Shown here piece by piece: positions 52,551 through 59,086 of a stretch of 62,246 nucleotides of DNA. Both the position numbers and the translations under genes were made by a program. Position 1 is the stretch's first letter. The number at the start of each line of letters is the position of its first letter. Under the pieces are notes generated by a model. The model saw only the letters and a list, made by a program, of their open reading frames with translations, made no database searches and was not told the origin of the DNA. Origin of the DNA: a virus; IMG/VR virus record IMGVR_UViG_3300024355_000391, positions 1 through 62,246 of that record. One strand, written 5' to 3'.

Positions 52551-52620
52551 CGTTCCTTCAGTCGGCGTTTCCGTTCGCTATTTGCGAATAGCGAATGAAC
52601 GAATTGCGTTCCGCGTCGGC
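52551..52620. repeat. GC-richer inverted and direct repeats, no gene
   Basis: Between the genes starting at 52518 and ending at 52642. The hairpin TTCGCTATT-TGCG-AATAGCGAA (52574-52595) sits between near copies of GCGTTCC..(C)GTCGGC at 52552-52567 and 52606-52620. No T-run follows, so it is not an ordinary terminator. Could be a structured RNA, a regulatory element or a recombination remnant. Confidence 0.5.
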
Positions 52621-52641
52621 TTACTTCCGTCCTATTAGGTT

Positions 52642-52845
52642 TTAGCACTTTACTATGAAATCCTTTCGGAGTTCTAATAACAATCGGTCCTCTATCTTTT
52701 GAATTACTACATCGTCGTTTTTAACGATGTCCATTAGTTCCATCGCGGTGTCGCAAGAAACTGCAACCTGTTGGATGCTAGATGCTTGTGGCGCTGAAAC
52801 GAAGAGGAAAGGAACCCATGCTAAAAGCAAGAGTGCTTTAGTCAT
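52642..52845 (-). CDS. exported protein with signal peptide, 67 aa
   Basis: MTKALLLLAWVPFLFVSAPQASS is a signal peptide; the mature part is 45 residues with two cysteines (SCDTAMELMDIV and KC at the end) that may form a disulfide. TATAAT lies at 52866-52871. Role unknown. Confidence 0.65.
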   Translation of the reverse strand: MTKALLLLAWVPFLFVSAPQASSIQQVAVSCDTAMELMDIVKNDDVVIQKIEDRLLLELRKDFIVKC

Positions 52846-52865
52846 AGGATGAACGGTAGAGGATT

Positions 52866-52871
52866 ATTATA
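52866..52871 (-). promoter_or_regulatory. putative early promoter -10 box TATAAT
   Basis: Perfect -10 hexamer on the minus strand, 20 bases before the gene at 52845. No good -35 at 17 bases, so confidence is limited. Confidence 0.4.
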
Positions 52872-52923
52872 CCTCTATTCAACTTATATAGGAAGTTTTG
52901 TGTGTATTTCCTGATACAGTTTT

Positions 52924-53250
52924 CTATCTCTCAATATAACTTAATGTATGATTGGTAGCATAAAGTTGTTGGATAATAATATCACATCCAATCTTTGGAT
53001 TACAATCACCACAAGTATAAACATCAACTGCTGCCTTACCTTCTTCTGGCCATGTATGAATGCTGATGTGACTTTCGGACAACAAGCATATTACAGTAAC
53101 TCCTTGTGGTTCAAACTTTTTTGAAATTGTTTGAACCACAGTAGCGCCGCTCGCTGCTGCCGCGTTTTCCAATAAGTCTATAAGACAACGCTCGTCGTCC
53201 AAAAGGACAAACGAGCATCCATACAAATTAAGTAGGTAATGCTTCCCCAT
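52924..53250 (-). CDS. speD: S-adenosylmethionine decarboxylase-like proenzyme
   Basis: 108 residues. LSESHISIHTWPEEGKAAVD contains the self-cleavage site E59-S60 that yields the pyruvoyl cofactor, and DVYTCGD supplies the catalytic Cys83-type residue of the prokaryotic class 1B enzyme. SpeD makes decarboxylated AdoMet for spermidine synthesis and is common in T4-like cyanophages. It starts at the stop of the gene upstream (one-base overlap). Confidence 0.85.
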   Translation of the reverse strand: MGKHYLLNLYGCSFVLLDDERCLIDLLENAAAASGATVVQTISKKFEPQGVTVICLLSESHISIHTWPEEGKAAVDVYTCGDCNPKIGCDIIIQQLYATNHTLSYIER

Positions 53251-53462
53251 TACAACGGATTCTCCTCTGCTTCTTTAATTAATGAACTCACAATATCTTC
53301 TGTGCCATCCATTGTTTTGATAGCATACAGAGATGATTTCTTATATTTTTTAATTTTCTTATATTGTTTTAAAACTATGTCTATATTATCTAAGTCAATA
53401 GTAATTTTGGCATCTTTACCAATTCTATTTTCTTTTCCTTGACCACCAAATCCTGCGCTCAT
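53250..53462 (-). CDS. hypothetical protein, 70 aa
   Basis: MSAGFGGQGKENRIGKDAKI, then a Lys/Tyr-rich stretch (IDIVLKQYKKIKKYKKSS). ATGA overlap with the gene upstream. No family recognised. Confidence 0.6.
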   Translation of the reverse strand: MSAGFGGQGKENRIGKDAKITIDLDNIDIVLKQYKKIKKYKKSSLYAIKTMDGTEDIVSSLIKEAEENPL

Positions 53463-53797
53463 TTTTTCTTCTTTTTCTCAGGTTGTTTGTATCCCCAAAG
53501 TTTTGGATTGGTTCTACCATATCCAAAATCAATCTTTTTAACAGCACCTGGACCATACTTGTCATAGTACATATCAAAAAGATTTACTCGTTTAGGGCAA
53601 CGAGTCAAATCAATATATTCTTCACCATCAACAAGATACCAAATTAAATATGCATCATTGGGTAGAGAAGAATCTTTTGCTTTTTCTACAGTAGTTTTTT
53701 CTAAAATAATTTCGCATCCATATTCATATGGCAGAACTTTATTAATCTTAGTCTTATTTTCTGCCATTTTACTTTTTTCTCCTACCGCTGTACTCAT
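53459..53797 (-). CDS. hypothetical protein, 112 aa
   Basis: The start at 53797 (MSTAVGEKSKMAENKTKINK) gives the ATGA overlap; an inner ATG at 53767 is possible. KVLPYEYGCEIILEK and LIWYLVDGEEYIDLTRCPKR are followed by a Gly/Lys-rich basic tail, a pattern seen in T4-like cyanophage proteins. Function unknown. Confidence 0.6.
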   Translation of the reverse strand: MSTAVGEKSKMAENKTKINKVLPYEYGCEIILEKTTVEKAKDSSLPNDAYLIWYLVDGEEYIDLTRCPKRVNLFDMYYDKYGPGAVKKIDFGYGRTNPKLWGYKQPEKKKKK

Positions 53798-54369
53798 GAA
53801 CGACCCCCCCATTGAATATCGGAGTAGGCTTCGGAAACAATTTCTTTAGTTATTTTATATTTAGTTTCAAGTCTTTTATCTTTTGTTAGAACTAAAACTT
53901 CCGCTTCTTTAGGATGAAGTCCCTCCAAAATATTAATGAACATGGTTTCTCTACGAAGAGAACTTAGTGTATCATTGCCACCTTTTACAAAGTTATAGAA
54001 CATATGATACTCTCTTCGGATAGAAGACTTCCCTTGGTCCATAGATCCAAGAGAATTGGAGTCTAACTCATCCATTTTAGAAACTGCATCATTAATTTTT
54101 CCACTTAGAGTTCCACTGTAAGAGGTTTGTTCTCCAGTGCTTGCATATGGAACATCACCTTCAGGAAGCAGTGAAATCACAGTATCATCAAAATTCCAAA
54201 TAAAAATTGCTTTTAGGGAATCATGTTCATAAGTTTTAAGAACTTCCACTTTCTTTGCATTACTTCTTTGCTTTGATGTAAGCTCTAAAATCTCAAATAT
54301 AAAAGGATTTGTGGGAAGAGTTTCAATCGGTTTTTCAGTCGTCGCTTTCTTCGTCTTCGTCGTAGTCAT
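53794..54369 (-). CDS. DUF6433-type conserved protein, 191 aa
   Basis: ELTSKQRSNAKKVEVLKTYE, LKAIFIWNFDDTVISLLPEG, GGNDTLSSLRRETMFINILE and GLHPKEAEVLVLTKDK are the hallmarks of the DUF6433 family conserved in T4-like phages of cyanobacteria. No known function. Start MTTTKTKK at 54369; a longer start at 54387 cannot be excluded. Confidence 0.75.
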   Translation of the reverse strand: MTTTKTKKATTEKPIETLPTNPFIFEILELTSKQRSNAKKVEVLKTYEHDSLKAIFIWNFDDTVISLLPEGDVPYASTGEQTSYSGTLSGKINDAVSKMDELDSNSLGSMDQGKSSIRREYHMFYNFVKGGNDTLSSLRRETMFINILEGLHPKEAEVLVLTKDKRLETKYKITKEIVSEAYSDIQWGGRS

Positions 54370-54568
54370 AATCGTAATCGTTTTCAAATCGTACAGATAC
54401 TATTTCGTCAGGAATCACCTGCCCATTTTCATCAAAGAACTCTGGATGTAAATATGGAGGTTTTGACTCCAACAAATGCCTATAAGTTAACCAACCTATT
54501 ATACCTCCTACCATAAAAAAGAGCAATGTGAACATTGTAACGAATGTTATTACATATGCTGTTTCCAT
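54335..54568 (-). CDS. membrane protein, 77 aa
   Basis: Residues 4-29 (AYVITFVTMFTLLFFMVGGI) form one transmembrane helix, followed by YRHLLESKPPYLHPEFFDEN and an extremely acidic tail. It overlaps the DUF6433-type gene by 35 bases. Likely inner membrane; role unknown. Confidence 0.7.
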   Translation of the reverse strand: METAYVITFVTMFTLLFFMVGGIIGWLTYRHLLESKPPYLHPEFFDENGQVIPDEIVSVRFENDYDYDYDEDEESDD

Positions 54569-54586
54569 TTTTCTTCTCCAGAGAGT

Positions 54587-54793
54587 TTATTTTTTCCTAA
54601 TATCAAAATGAAATTCTATAAAGAAATGAAACTCTCTACGGAAGAGAGAAATCATTTTACCAAACTTCACTTGAAAAGTCTTTGGCGTTGATGATTTTCT
54701 CCTCCTATTGCGTAGTAATAATTCAACACCCCTATTAATTTGAGGTTCTGACTTATTTAGTTTGCTTCTTTCTCCTTCCTGGTCTTTTGTCAT
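54587..54793 (-). CDS. small basic protein, 68 aa
   Basis: MTKDQEGERSKLNKSEPQIN, then RGVELLLRNRRRKSSTPKTF and FRREFHFFIEFHFDIRKK. Strongly basic, probably DNA- or RNA-binding. Overlaps the upstream gene by 41 bases at this start. No family recognised. Confidence 0.6.
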   Translation of the reverse strand: MTKDQEGERSKLNKSEPQINRGVELLLRNRRRKSSTPKTFQVKFGKMISLFRREFHFFIEFHFDIRKK

Positions 54794-55112
54794 GATTATA
54801 TCTCCAGGCATCTTCAAGAATACCGTAAAGGTAATTTCTTATTTTTCTTGCTTGTGGTTTTGGAATATGTCCATATCCTTCACGAAGTTGTTTATGAATC
54901 TCATCTGATCCACCCTCAAGATAATCATCCAAATCCATTACAAGATTACTCAGCTCGTGTGCTGTATTACTTTCAATAAATTGTTCAACCTCTACTTTTT
55001 TAGTTCCACGAACTTTTAGATAATCATAAAAACTCAAAACAAATTGACCATTGAAAGCATAATCAATTGCTTTTTCTACATCGTTACAAACTTCGTGAAT
55101 GGTGTTTTCCAT
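54753..55112 (-). CDS. hypothetical protein, 119 aa
   Basis: The start at 55112 (MENTIHEVCNDVEKAIDYAF) gives a TAATG junction with glutaredoxin. Helical in the middle (ESNTAHELSNLVMDLDDYLE) with a basic C-terminus (KPQARKIRNYLYG, DKRPGRRKKQTK). No family recognised. Confidence 0.65.
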   Translation of the reverse strand: MENTIHEVCNDVEKAIDYAFNGQFVLSFYDYLKVRGTKKVEVEQFIESNTAHELSNLVMDLDDYLEGGSDEIHKQLREGYGHIPKPQARKIRNYLYGILEDAWRYNHDKRPGRRKKQTK

Positions 55113-55348
55113 TAAACTAGATTTTGCTCCTTTAGATATTGAACAGTATCGGTGCATCCACCAATGTGTTGGTCATTTACAATCACTTGAGGAAAGGTAG
55201 ATCCCTCTCCGAATTCTGAATAAAATTCTTCTCTACTAAAATCACTATTCAATTTGTAGACTACATGTTGCAGTTGTGCCAACTCTAGCACCTGTTGAAC
55301 TTTTGTGCAATATGGGCAACCATCTTTTGAATAAACTGTGAACTTCAT
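55112..55348 (-). CDS. grx: glutaredoxin
   Basis: 78 residues. CPYC active site (about residues 11-14), TFPQVIVN cis-proline region and GGCTD. Glutaredoxins reduce ribonucleotide reductase and other disulfides; they are common in T4-like cyanophages. The start at 55348 shares ATGA with the small gene upstream. A perfect late box TATAAATA lies at 55371-55378, inside that gene. Confidence 0.9.
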   Translation of the reverse strand: MKFTVYSKDGCPYCTKVQQVLELAQLQHVVYKLNSDFSREEFYSEFGEGSTFPQVIVNDQHIGGCTDTVQYLKEQNLV

Positions 55349-55476
55349 TTTTTTCTGCAATTTTGTGGAATATTTATAGAAGATTTATTATAAGTCTTTA
55401 CTGGTGGTCTGTAAAGTCCAGGCCATGTATCACGAATAATTTCTGCGAGTTTGTATGGTGTTGTAGAAGTTATCAT
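55345..55476 (-). CDS. small protein, 43 aa
   Basis: ATG to TGA: MITSTTPYKLAEIIRDTWPG, LYRPPVKTYNKSSINIPQNC. ATGA overlaps with glutaredoxin downstream and with the tiny hydrophobic frame upstream argue that it is translated. It may be the remnant of a longer gene broken by the endonuclease gene upstream. Confidence 0.5.
   Translation of the reverse strand: MITSTTPYKLAEIIRDTWPGLYRPPVKTYNKSSINIPQNCRKK
55371..55378 (-). promoter_or_regulatory. T4-type late promoter TATAAATA
   Basis: Perfect match on the minus strand, 22 bases before the glutaredoxin start; it overlaps coding sequence of the 43-residue protein. Confidence 0.5.
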
Positions 55477-55547
55477 AAGTCCTGCATAACAGATAATATA
55501 AACATTAGGATTCCAAAAAGTTGGAAGAGAACTAAGATGAGAAGCAT
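55473..55547 (-). CDS. tiny hydrophobic peptide, 24 aa
   Basis: MLLILVLFQLFGILMFILSV then MQDL; one transmembrane helix. It is linked by ATGA to the 43-residue gene and overlaps the 3' end of the HNH gene by 16 bases. Support is only the coupling, so it may be a chance frame. Confidence 0.3.
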   Translation of the reverse strand: MLLILVLFQLFGILMFILSVMQDL

Positions 55548-56101
55548 TTGAGGTTTTCTACTAGGAGTTCTAATTCTTGTAGGGATGCGTCCCATTTTAG
55601 GGCATTCGCTCTTGAAGATATAACCCAAATATTATCGGGGGTATATCCTTTACCAGGAACCTTTTGATCTAAACTAGGATTTCTTGGATCTCTTTTATCA
55701 TTAGTAGATACAAGAGGTATTCCAAGTAAAGGACAAGTTTCTGGAATAATAATATCATCTATAGTTATACTAAATGGAATACCCTTTCTTTTTGCCCTAT
55801 GTTGAGCATTATGAAACATACTATATCTTCTATCGTCTTTTTTTAATTCACCTTCTGGTTTCTTTTTAGTTTTATTAAAAGCAATAGTAGTTTCTCTCCT
55901 AACACACCCACAACTAGTAGTTGAACCATTCATAAGACCATATCTCTCGCAAGTTTTTTCTCCACCACATTCACATTTACAAGTTGAATAAACTCTATTC
56001 TTCCCACTCTTAAAGACTACTTCTTCTTTCAGGACAGTAAGTTTTCCAAATTTTTTACCAATCAAAGCACCACAAGGTTTTGATTTATTATTTAAGGGCA
56101 T
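55532..56101 (-). CDS. HNH-type homing endonuclease
   Basis: 189 residues. The N-terminal GKKFGKLTVL, CKCECG and SCGC form the zinc ribbon found in AP2/HNH-type phage homing endonucleases, and the C-terminus SLDQKVPGKGYTPDNIWVIS with RANALKWDAS is the HNH core. It is placed just downstream of psbD behind its own perfect late promoter (56127-56134). Free-standing homing genes usually cut near their insertion site. Confidence 0.8.
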   Translation of the reverse strand: MPLNNKSKPCGALIGKKFGKLTVLKEEVVFKSGKNRVYSTCKCECGGEKTCERYGLMNGSTTSCGCVRRETTIAFNKTKKKPEGELKKDDRRYSMFHNAQHRAKRKGIPFSITIDDIIIPETCPLLGIPLVSTNDKRDPRNPSLDQKVPGKGYTPDNIWVISSRANALKWDASLQELELLVENLKCFSS

Positions 56102-56126
56102 TATCCTAACTTTGAATATCTATTAT

Positions 56127-56134
56127 TATTTATA
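56127..56134 (-). promoter_or_regulatory. T4-type late promoter TATAAATA
   Basis: Exact match on the minus strand, about 26 bases upstream of the HNH endonuclease gene. Confidence 0.65.
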
Positions 56135-56163
56135 TTTTATCATACTTTGGGTCTTATGTAAAT

Positions 56164-56190
56164 AAAAAAGACCCCAACAATGAGGTCTTT
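56164..56190 (-). terminator. psbD rho-independent terminator
   Basis: Stem AAAGACC with GGTCTTT, loop CAACAATGAG-like 10 bases, followed by T-rich sequence on the minus strand, directly downstream of psbD. Confidence 0.7.
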
Positions 56191-56194
56191 AAAA

Positions 56195-57256
56195 TCAAAG
56201 TGCGTTGCCCCGAGGCAAAACTTCCTCTGGAAAAACAAAATTTTCATGTGGTTGGTCTACGGGAGCCATCCAAGCACGAAGCCCTTCGTTAAGAAGTATA
56301 TTCTTCGTGTAGAAAGTTTCGTATTCCGGATTGACGGCTGCTTCAATCTCCTGACTAACAAAGTCGTAAGCACGAAGATTGAGAGCAAGACCGATAATCC
56401 CGATAGAAGATGTCCAGAGACCCATGACGGGAACAAAGAGCATAAAGAAATGTAACCAACGCTTGTTACTAAAAGCAATTCCAAAGATTTGCGACCAGAA
56501 ACGGTTAGCAGTAACCATTGAATAGGTTTCTTCCTCTTGTGTTGGTTCGAATGCCTTGAATGTATTTGCTTGATCACTATCTTCAAATAGTGTGTTTTCT
56601 ACAGTTGCTCCGTGAATAGCACAGAGCAGTGCTCCACCCAGTATACCAGCAACACCCATCATATGAAATGGGTTAAGAGTCCAGTTGTGAAAACCCTGAA
56701 GGAACAGAAGGAACCTGAAGATAGCAGCAACACCAAAGGAAGGTGCAAAGAACCAACTGGATTGACCCAGAGGGTACATCAGGAAGACGCTCACAAACAC
56801 TGCGATGGGACCAGAGAATGCAATTGCGTTGTAAGGACGGATGCCTACCAGTCGTGAGATCTCAAACTGGCGAAGCATAAATCCGATCAGACTAAAGGCC
56901 CCGTGGAGCGCCACAAAAGTCCATAGTCCCCCAAGTTGGAACCACCTGACGATATCCCCTTGAGCCTCAGGACCCCAGAGCAGAAGAAGAGAATGACCCA
57001 TAGAATCTGCTGGAGTACTAACTGCTGCAGTAAGAAAGTTTGCACCCTCAAGATAGGAACTCGCAAGCCCGTGAGTATACCAACTCGTGACGAAAGTTGT
57101 CCCAGTAATCCAACCACCAAGAGCAAGATAAGCAGTGGGAAAAAGAAGAAGTCCAGACCAGCCAACAAAAACGAAACGGTCTCTTTTAAGCCAGTCATCG
57201 AGTACATCAAACCATCCTCGTTGTTGAATAGGTTGTGAAAGTGTAGAAGAAGTCAT
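56195..57256 (-). CDS. psbD: photosystem II D2 protein
   Basis: 353 residues, all hallmark D2 features: YD-type Tyr161, His198 (P680 ligand), His215 and His269 (non-heme iron), helix sequences [30 protein letters not shown] and [13 protein letters not shown], and the C-terminus [10 protein letters not shown]. In the host it pairs with D1 in the PSII reaction centre; phage copies keep PSII going during infection. A strong AAGGAGG site is 4 bases before the ATG, and the promoter at 57278-57311 has an early -35/-10 fused to a late box. Confidence 0.97.
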   Translation of the reverse strand: MTSSTLSQPIQQRGWFDVLDDWLKRDRFVFVGWSGLLLFPTAYLALGGWITGTTFVTSWYTHGLASSYLEGANFLTAAVSTPADSMGHSLLLLWGPEAQGDIVRWFQLGGLWTFVALHGAFSLIGFMLRQFEISRLVGIRPYNAIAFSGPIAVFVSVFLMYPLGQSSWFFAPSFGVAAIFRFLLFLQGFHNWTLNPFHMMGVAGILGGALLCAIHGATVENTLFEDSDQANTFKAFEPTQEEETYSMVTANRFWSQIFGIAFSNKRWLHFFMLFVPVMGLWTSSIGIIGLALNLRAYDFVSQEIEAAVNPEYETFYTKNILLNEGLRAWMAPVDQPHENFVFPEEVLPRGNAL

Positions 57257-57277
57257 AACCTCCTTAGTTATTTCTCA

Positions 57278-57311
57278 TATTTATCTTAACATTCCTTAAC
57301 AAAGTAGTCAA
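57278..57311 (-). promoter_or_regulatory. psbD promoter: TTGACT-17-TAAGAT fused to late box GATAAATA
   Basis: TTGACT (57306-57311), 17-base spacer, TAAGAT (57283-57288) and, overlapping it, GATAAATA (57278-57285), one mismatch to TATAAATA. The early -10 and the late box share three bases, as in the psbA promoter. The psbD ATG is about 22 bases downstream. Confidence 0.7.
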
Positions 57312-57324
57312 TGAGTGTTTGTGC

Positions 57325-57447
57325 TTATCCCCAATACATCTGACCGAGAGTGAATAAGACAAATACAAGAACTGTAAATACCATCATACCTACACCTGCC
57401 CAGATGATCCAGGGTTCCATAGGATGATGTTGATTATTATGAGACAT
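57325..57447 (-). CDS. small membrane protein, 40 aa
   Basis: ATG to TAA: MSHNNQHHPMEPWIIWAGVG, MMVFTVLVFVLFTLGQMYWG. His-rich N-terminus and one transmembrane helix. It lies between psbD and the psbA relic and right behind the relic's terminator. Size and topology recall small photosystem or high-light proteins, but the sequence does not match hli or a Psb subunit I know. Confidence 0.6.
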   Translation of the reverse strand: MSHNNQHHPMEPWIIWAGVGMMVFTVLVFVLFTLGQMYWG

Positions 57448-57474
57448 AAAAAAAGAGGGTTGTTACACCCTCTA
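57448..57474 (-). terminator. terminator duplicated from psbA
   Basis: Stem AGAGGGT with ACCCTCT, loop 6 bases (GTAACA on the minus strand), then TTTTTTTAT. Its layout parallels the psbA terminator at 59034-59061 (AGAGACC stem, TTTACA loop, seven T). It follows the psbA 3' relic. Confidence 0.7.
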
Positions 57475-57498
57475 ATTATATCAGTTATTCAGTTGTTA

Positions 57499-57537
57499 TC
57501 AACCAATTGAAGGTGCAGTGAGAGCAACAGGAGTTGC
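57499..57537 (-). pseudogene. relic of the psbA 3' end
   Basis: On the minus strand these bases read [12 protein letters not shown]-stop, equal to the D1 C-terminus ([12 protein letters not shown]-stop) with one change of the last four, and the DNA is about 85% identical over 40 bases. The motif AACTGAATAA downstream is also shared with psbA. It is a duplicated 3' fragment without the rest of the gene. Confidence 0.8.
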
Positions 57538-57570
57538 TTCAGAAAACTGAGGATAGGTTTTTATTATTAC

Positions 57571-57598
57571 TTGACTTTTTGATAATTTATGATATAGT
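57571..57598 (+). promoter_or_regulatory. early promoter TTGACT-16-TATAGT
   Basis: Plus-strand -35 TTGACT (57571-57576) and -10 TATAGT (57593-57598), 43 bases before the gene at 57641. Confidence 0.55.
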
Positions 57599-57640
57599 TT
57601 CTTAGTGGAAACACACATCACACACATTAGGAGAATATCT

Positions 57641-57844
57641 ATGACACCTTATGAACTTCGATTTGAAATCTTTAAGCAAGCATATAATATGCTTAATGAC
57701 CAGTTTAGCATGGAATATGATACTGCTGTTCGTTGGAATGAAGATGAGAACAAAAAAGTAGCAATGGATTATCCAGAGTTTCCAACACTTAATCAAGTTC
57801 TAGAACAAGCAGAAATCATTAATGATTTTGTAAGTTCCAAATAA
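57641..57844 (+). CDS. conserved cyanophage protein, 67 aa
   Basis: Start at 57641 with TTAGGAGA about 7 bases upstream. MTPYELRFEIFKQAYNMLND, QFSMEYDTAVRWNEDENKKV and NQVLEQAEIINDFVSSK. Similar helical proteins of this size occur near photosynthesis genes of cyanophages; function unknown. It has its own promoter and terminator. Confidence 0.7.
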   Translation: MTPYELRFEIFKQAYNMLNDQFSMEYDTAVRWNEDENKKVAMDYPEFPTLNQVLEQAEIINDFVSSK

Positions 57845-57848
57845 AGTT

Positions 57849-57875
57849 AAAGGAGGGTTTTATCCCTCCTTTTTT
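57849..57875 (+). terminator. rho-independent terminator
   Basis: Stem AAAGGAGGG with CCCTCCTTT, loop TTTTAT, then a T-run on the plus strand, just after the 67-residue gene. It also ends the convergent gene at 57877 on the other strand, weakly. Confidence 0.75.
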
Positions 57876-57876
57876 A

Positions 57877-58611
57877 TTATCTTTTGTTTCTATTATAAGT
57901 TGCTCTTACAGCATCAAAAGATACTCTATCCTTTTCCTTTTCATCATCGGGAAGATTTGAATATGATGTATTAGCAAGTTTTGCTCTTCTTTGTTTCTTT
58001 TCTGGTGTTTGGTCTGTACTTGTTTTAGCAGTTCTTGCCCAACCCTGATGAACTGCATCAGCACCTGCTTCTCTTGAAGTTCCACTACCACTTCTTTCAC
58101 CTCTTCTAATAGCACGAAGGGCAGCGGCAGCAGATGAACGATTTGCTGCTCTACCGAAAGAACGCTTATCACCAGATGCTCTACCATATCCATATCTTTT
58201 ATCTAATGCAGCATCAGATGCTTTCTCATAAGGACTATCCTCTCTTTCTATAATATTGTCTCTCCACTCTTCACTCATATTCACCATAATTGCTTCTGCT
58301 GCTTGTTGAGTATCAGCATATCCTTCATCAAGTAAGTGTGAAAGAATTAGATCGTAAACATCTACTTCTTCTTTTGCTAAATCAGAATCGACACGAACAT
58401 TTGAACCTGTTCTTACATTTCTTCTTGCTGCTGCCTGATGAGCGCGGCGTCTTGCCATCCAAGCACCACTTATACCACCACTATCTACATCTTGTGCATC
58501 TCTCTTTCTTAACATTCCTTTGACTTTTCTATCAGAGATTTCATCCAGTTGCTGATTTTCAACAACTTCCATATATGCTTCTTGAAGATTGCGAAGTTCT
58601 TGTGCGTCCAT
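57877..58611 (-). CDS. conserved protein with DEGYADTQQAAEAIMVNMSE motif, 244 aa
   Basis: MDAQELRNLQEAYMEVVENQ at the start and YDLILSHLLDEGYADTQQAA, EAIMVNMSEEWRDNII at 84-120 are repeated signatures in several T4-like cyanophage proteins, thought structural. Basic Arg/Ala/Ser-rich C-terminal half (SGDKRSFGRAANRSSAAAAL). Late box CCTAAATA at 58632-58639. Confidence 0.65.
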   Translation of the reverse strand: MDAQELRNLQEAYMEVVENQQLDEISDRKVKGMLRKRDAQDVDSGGISGAWMARRRAHQAAARRNVRTGSNVRVDSDLAKEEVDVYDLILSHLLDEGYADTQQAAEAIMVNMSEEWRDNIIEREDSPYEKASDAALDKRYGYGRASGDKRSFGRAANRSSAAAALRAIRRGERSGSGTSREAGADAVHQGWARTAKTSTDQTPEKKQRRAKLANTSYSNLPDDEKEKDRVSFDAVRATYNRNKR

Positions 58612-58626
58612 TTTTATGAATACTTT

Positions 58627-58989
58627 TTAGTTATTTAGGTATTCTATCATCTTTTGAAGAGTGCTGATGTTGTCTCCTACAAGACCTAATGCAGTGTTGC
58701 AGTTGTTACAGAGAACACCACGAACCTTATTTGTAGAGTGGCAGTGGTCTATACACTTCTTGGTTAGTTCCACATCACATATTTGGCAGTTCTCATTCTT
58801 CATTAGGTCATTATATTGGTCTTCTGTAAGTTTAAATCTGCGTCTAGCATATTCGTGAGTCTTATAATATTGCCTACGAACTTCCCGTTCACAATCCTTA
58901 CACTTTGATTGAACCCCAGAAGGTCTACTACTTCTTTTAGAGAAACTATCAAGTTCTTTTGTTTCTCCACATCTACTACAAGTTTTCAT
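58627..58989 (-). CDS. EndoVII-family endonuclease
   Basis: 120 residues from the start at 58989 (MKTCSRCGETKELDSFSKRS). CIDHCHSTNKVRGVLCNNCN with TALG is the recombination-endonuclease VII core; CSRCG and CKDC give zinc sites. Free-standing genes of this type act as homing endonucleases in phages. It lies just downstream of psbA, where S-PM2-type cyanophages have F-CphI, which cuts intron-less psbA; family relation to F-CphI is not established. Confidence 0.75.
   Translation of the reverse strand: MKTCSRCGETKELDSFSKRSSRPSGVQSKCKDCEREVRRQYYKTHEYARRRFKLTEDQYNDLMKNENCQICDVELTKKCIDHCHSTNKVRGVLCNNCNTALGLVGDNISTLQKMIEYLNN
58632..58639 (-). promoter_or_regulatory. late promoter variant CCTAAATA
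   Basis: Minus strand, about 20 bases before the gene at 58611, inside the last codons of the EndoVII-like gene. Confidence 0.45.
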
Positions 58990-59015
58990 TATGGTATGGA
59001 AGTTTGGTATGGAAC

Positions 59016-59023
59016 TATTTATG
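59016..59023 (-). promoter_or_regulatory. late promoter variant CATAAATA
   Basis: One mismatch to the late box, about 27 bases before the EndoVII-like gene. Confidence 0.5.
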
Positions 59024-59033
59024 AATAATACCA

Positions 59034-59061
59034 TAAAAAAAGAGACCTGTAAAGGTCTCTT
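59034..59061 (-). terminator. psbA rho-independent terminator
   Basis: Stem AGAGACC with GGTCTCT, loop TTTACA on the minus strand, then seven T. It sits about 25 bases after psbA and is parallel to the terminator at 57448. Confidence 0.75.
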
Positions 59062-59086
59062 CATTCTTATTCAGTTTTTATAAAAC

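Noticed and set aside
57325-57447. hli (high-light-inducible) gene between psbA and psbD
   Set aside because: The 40-residue product has one membrane helix but lacks the chlorophyll-binding E-x2-N-G-R-x-A-M motif.
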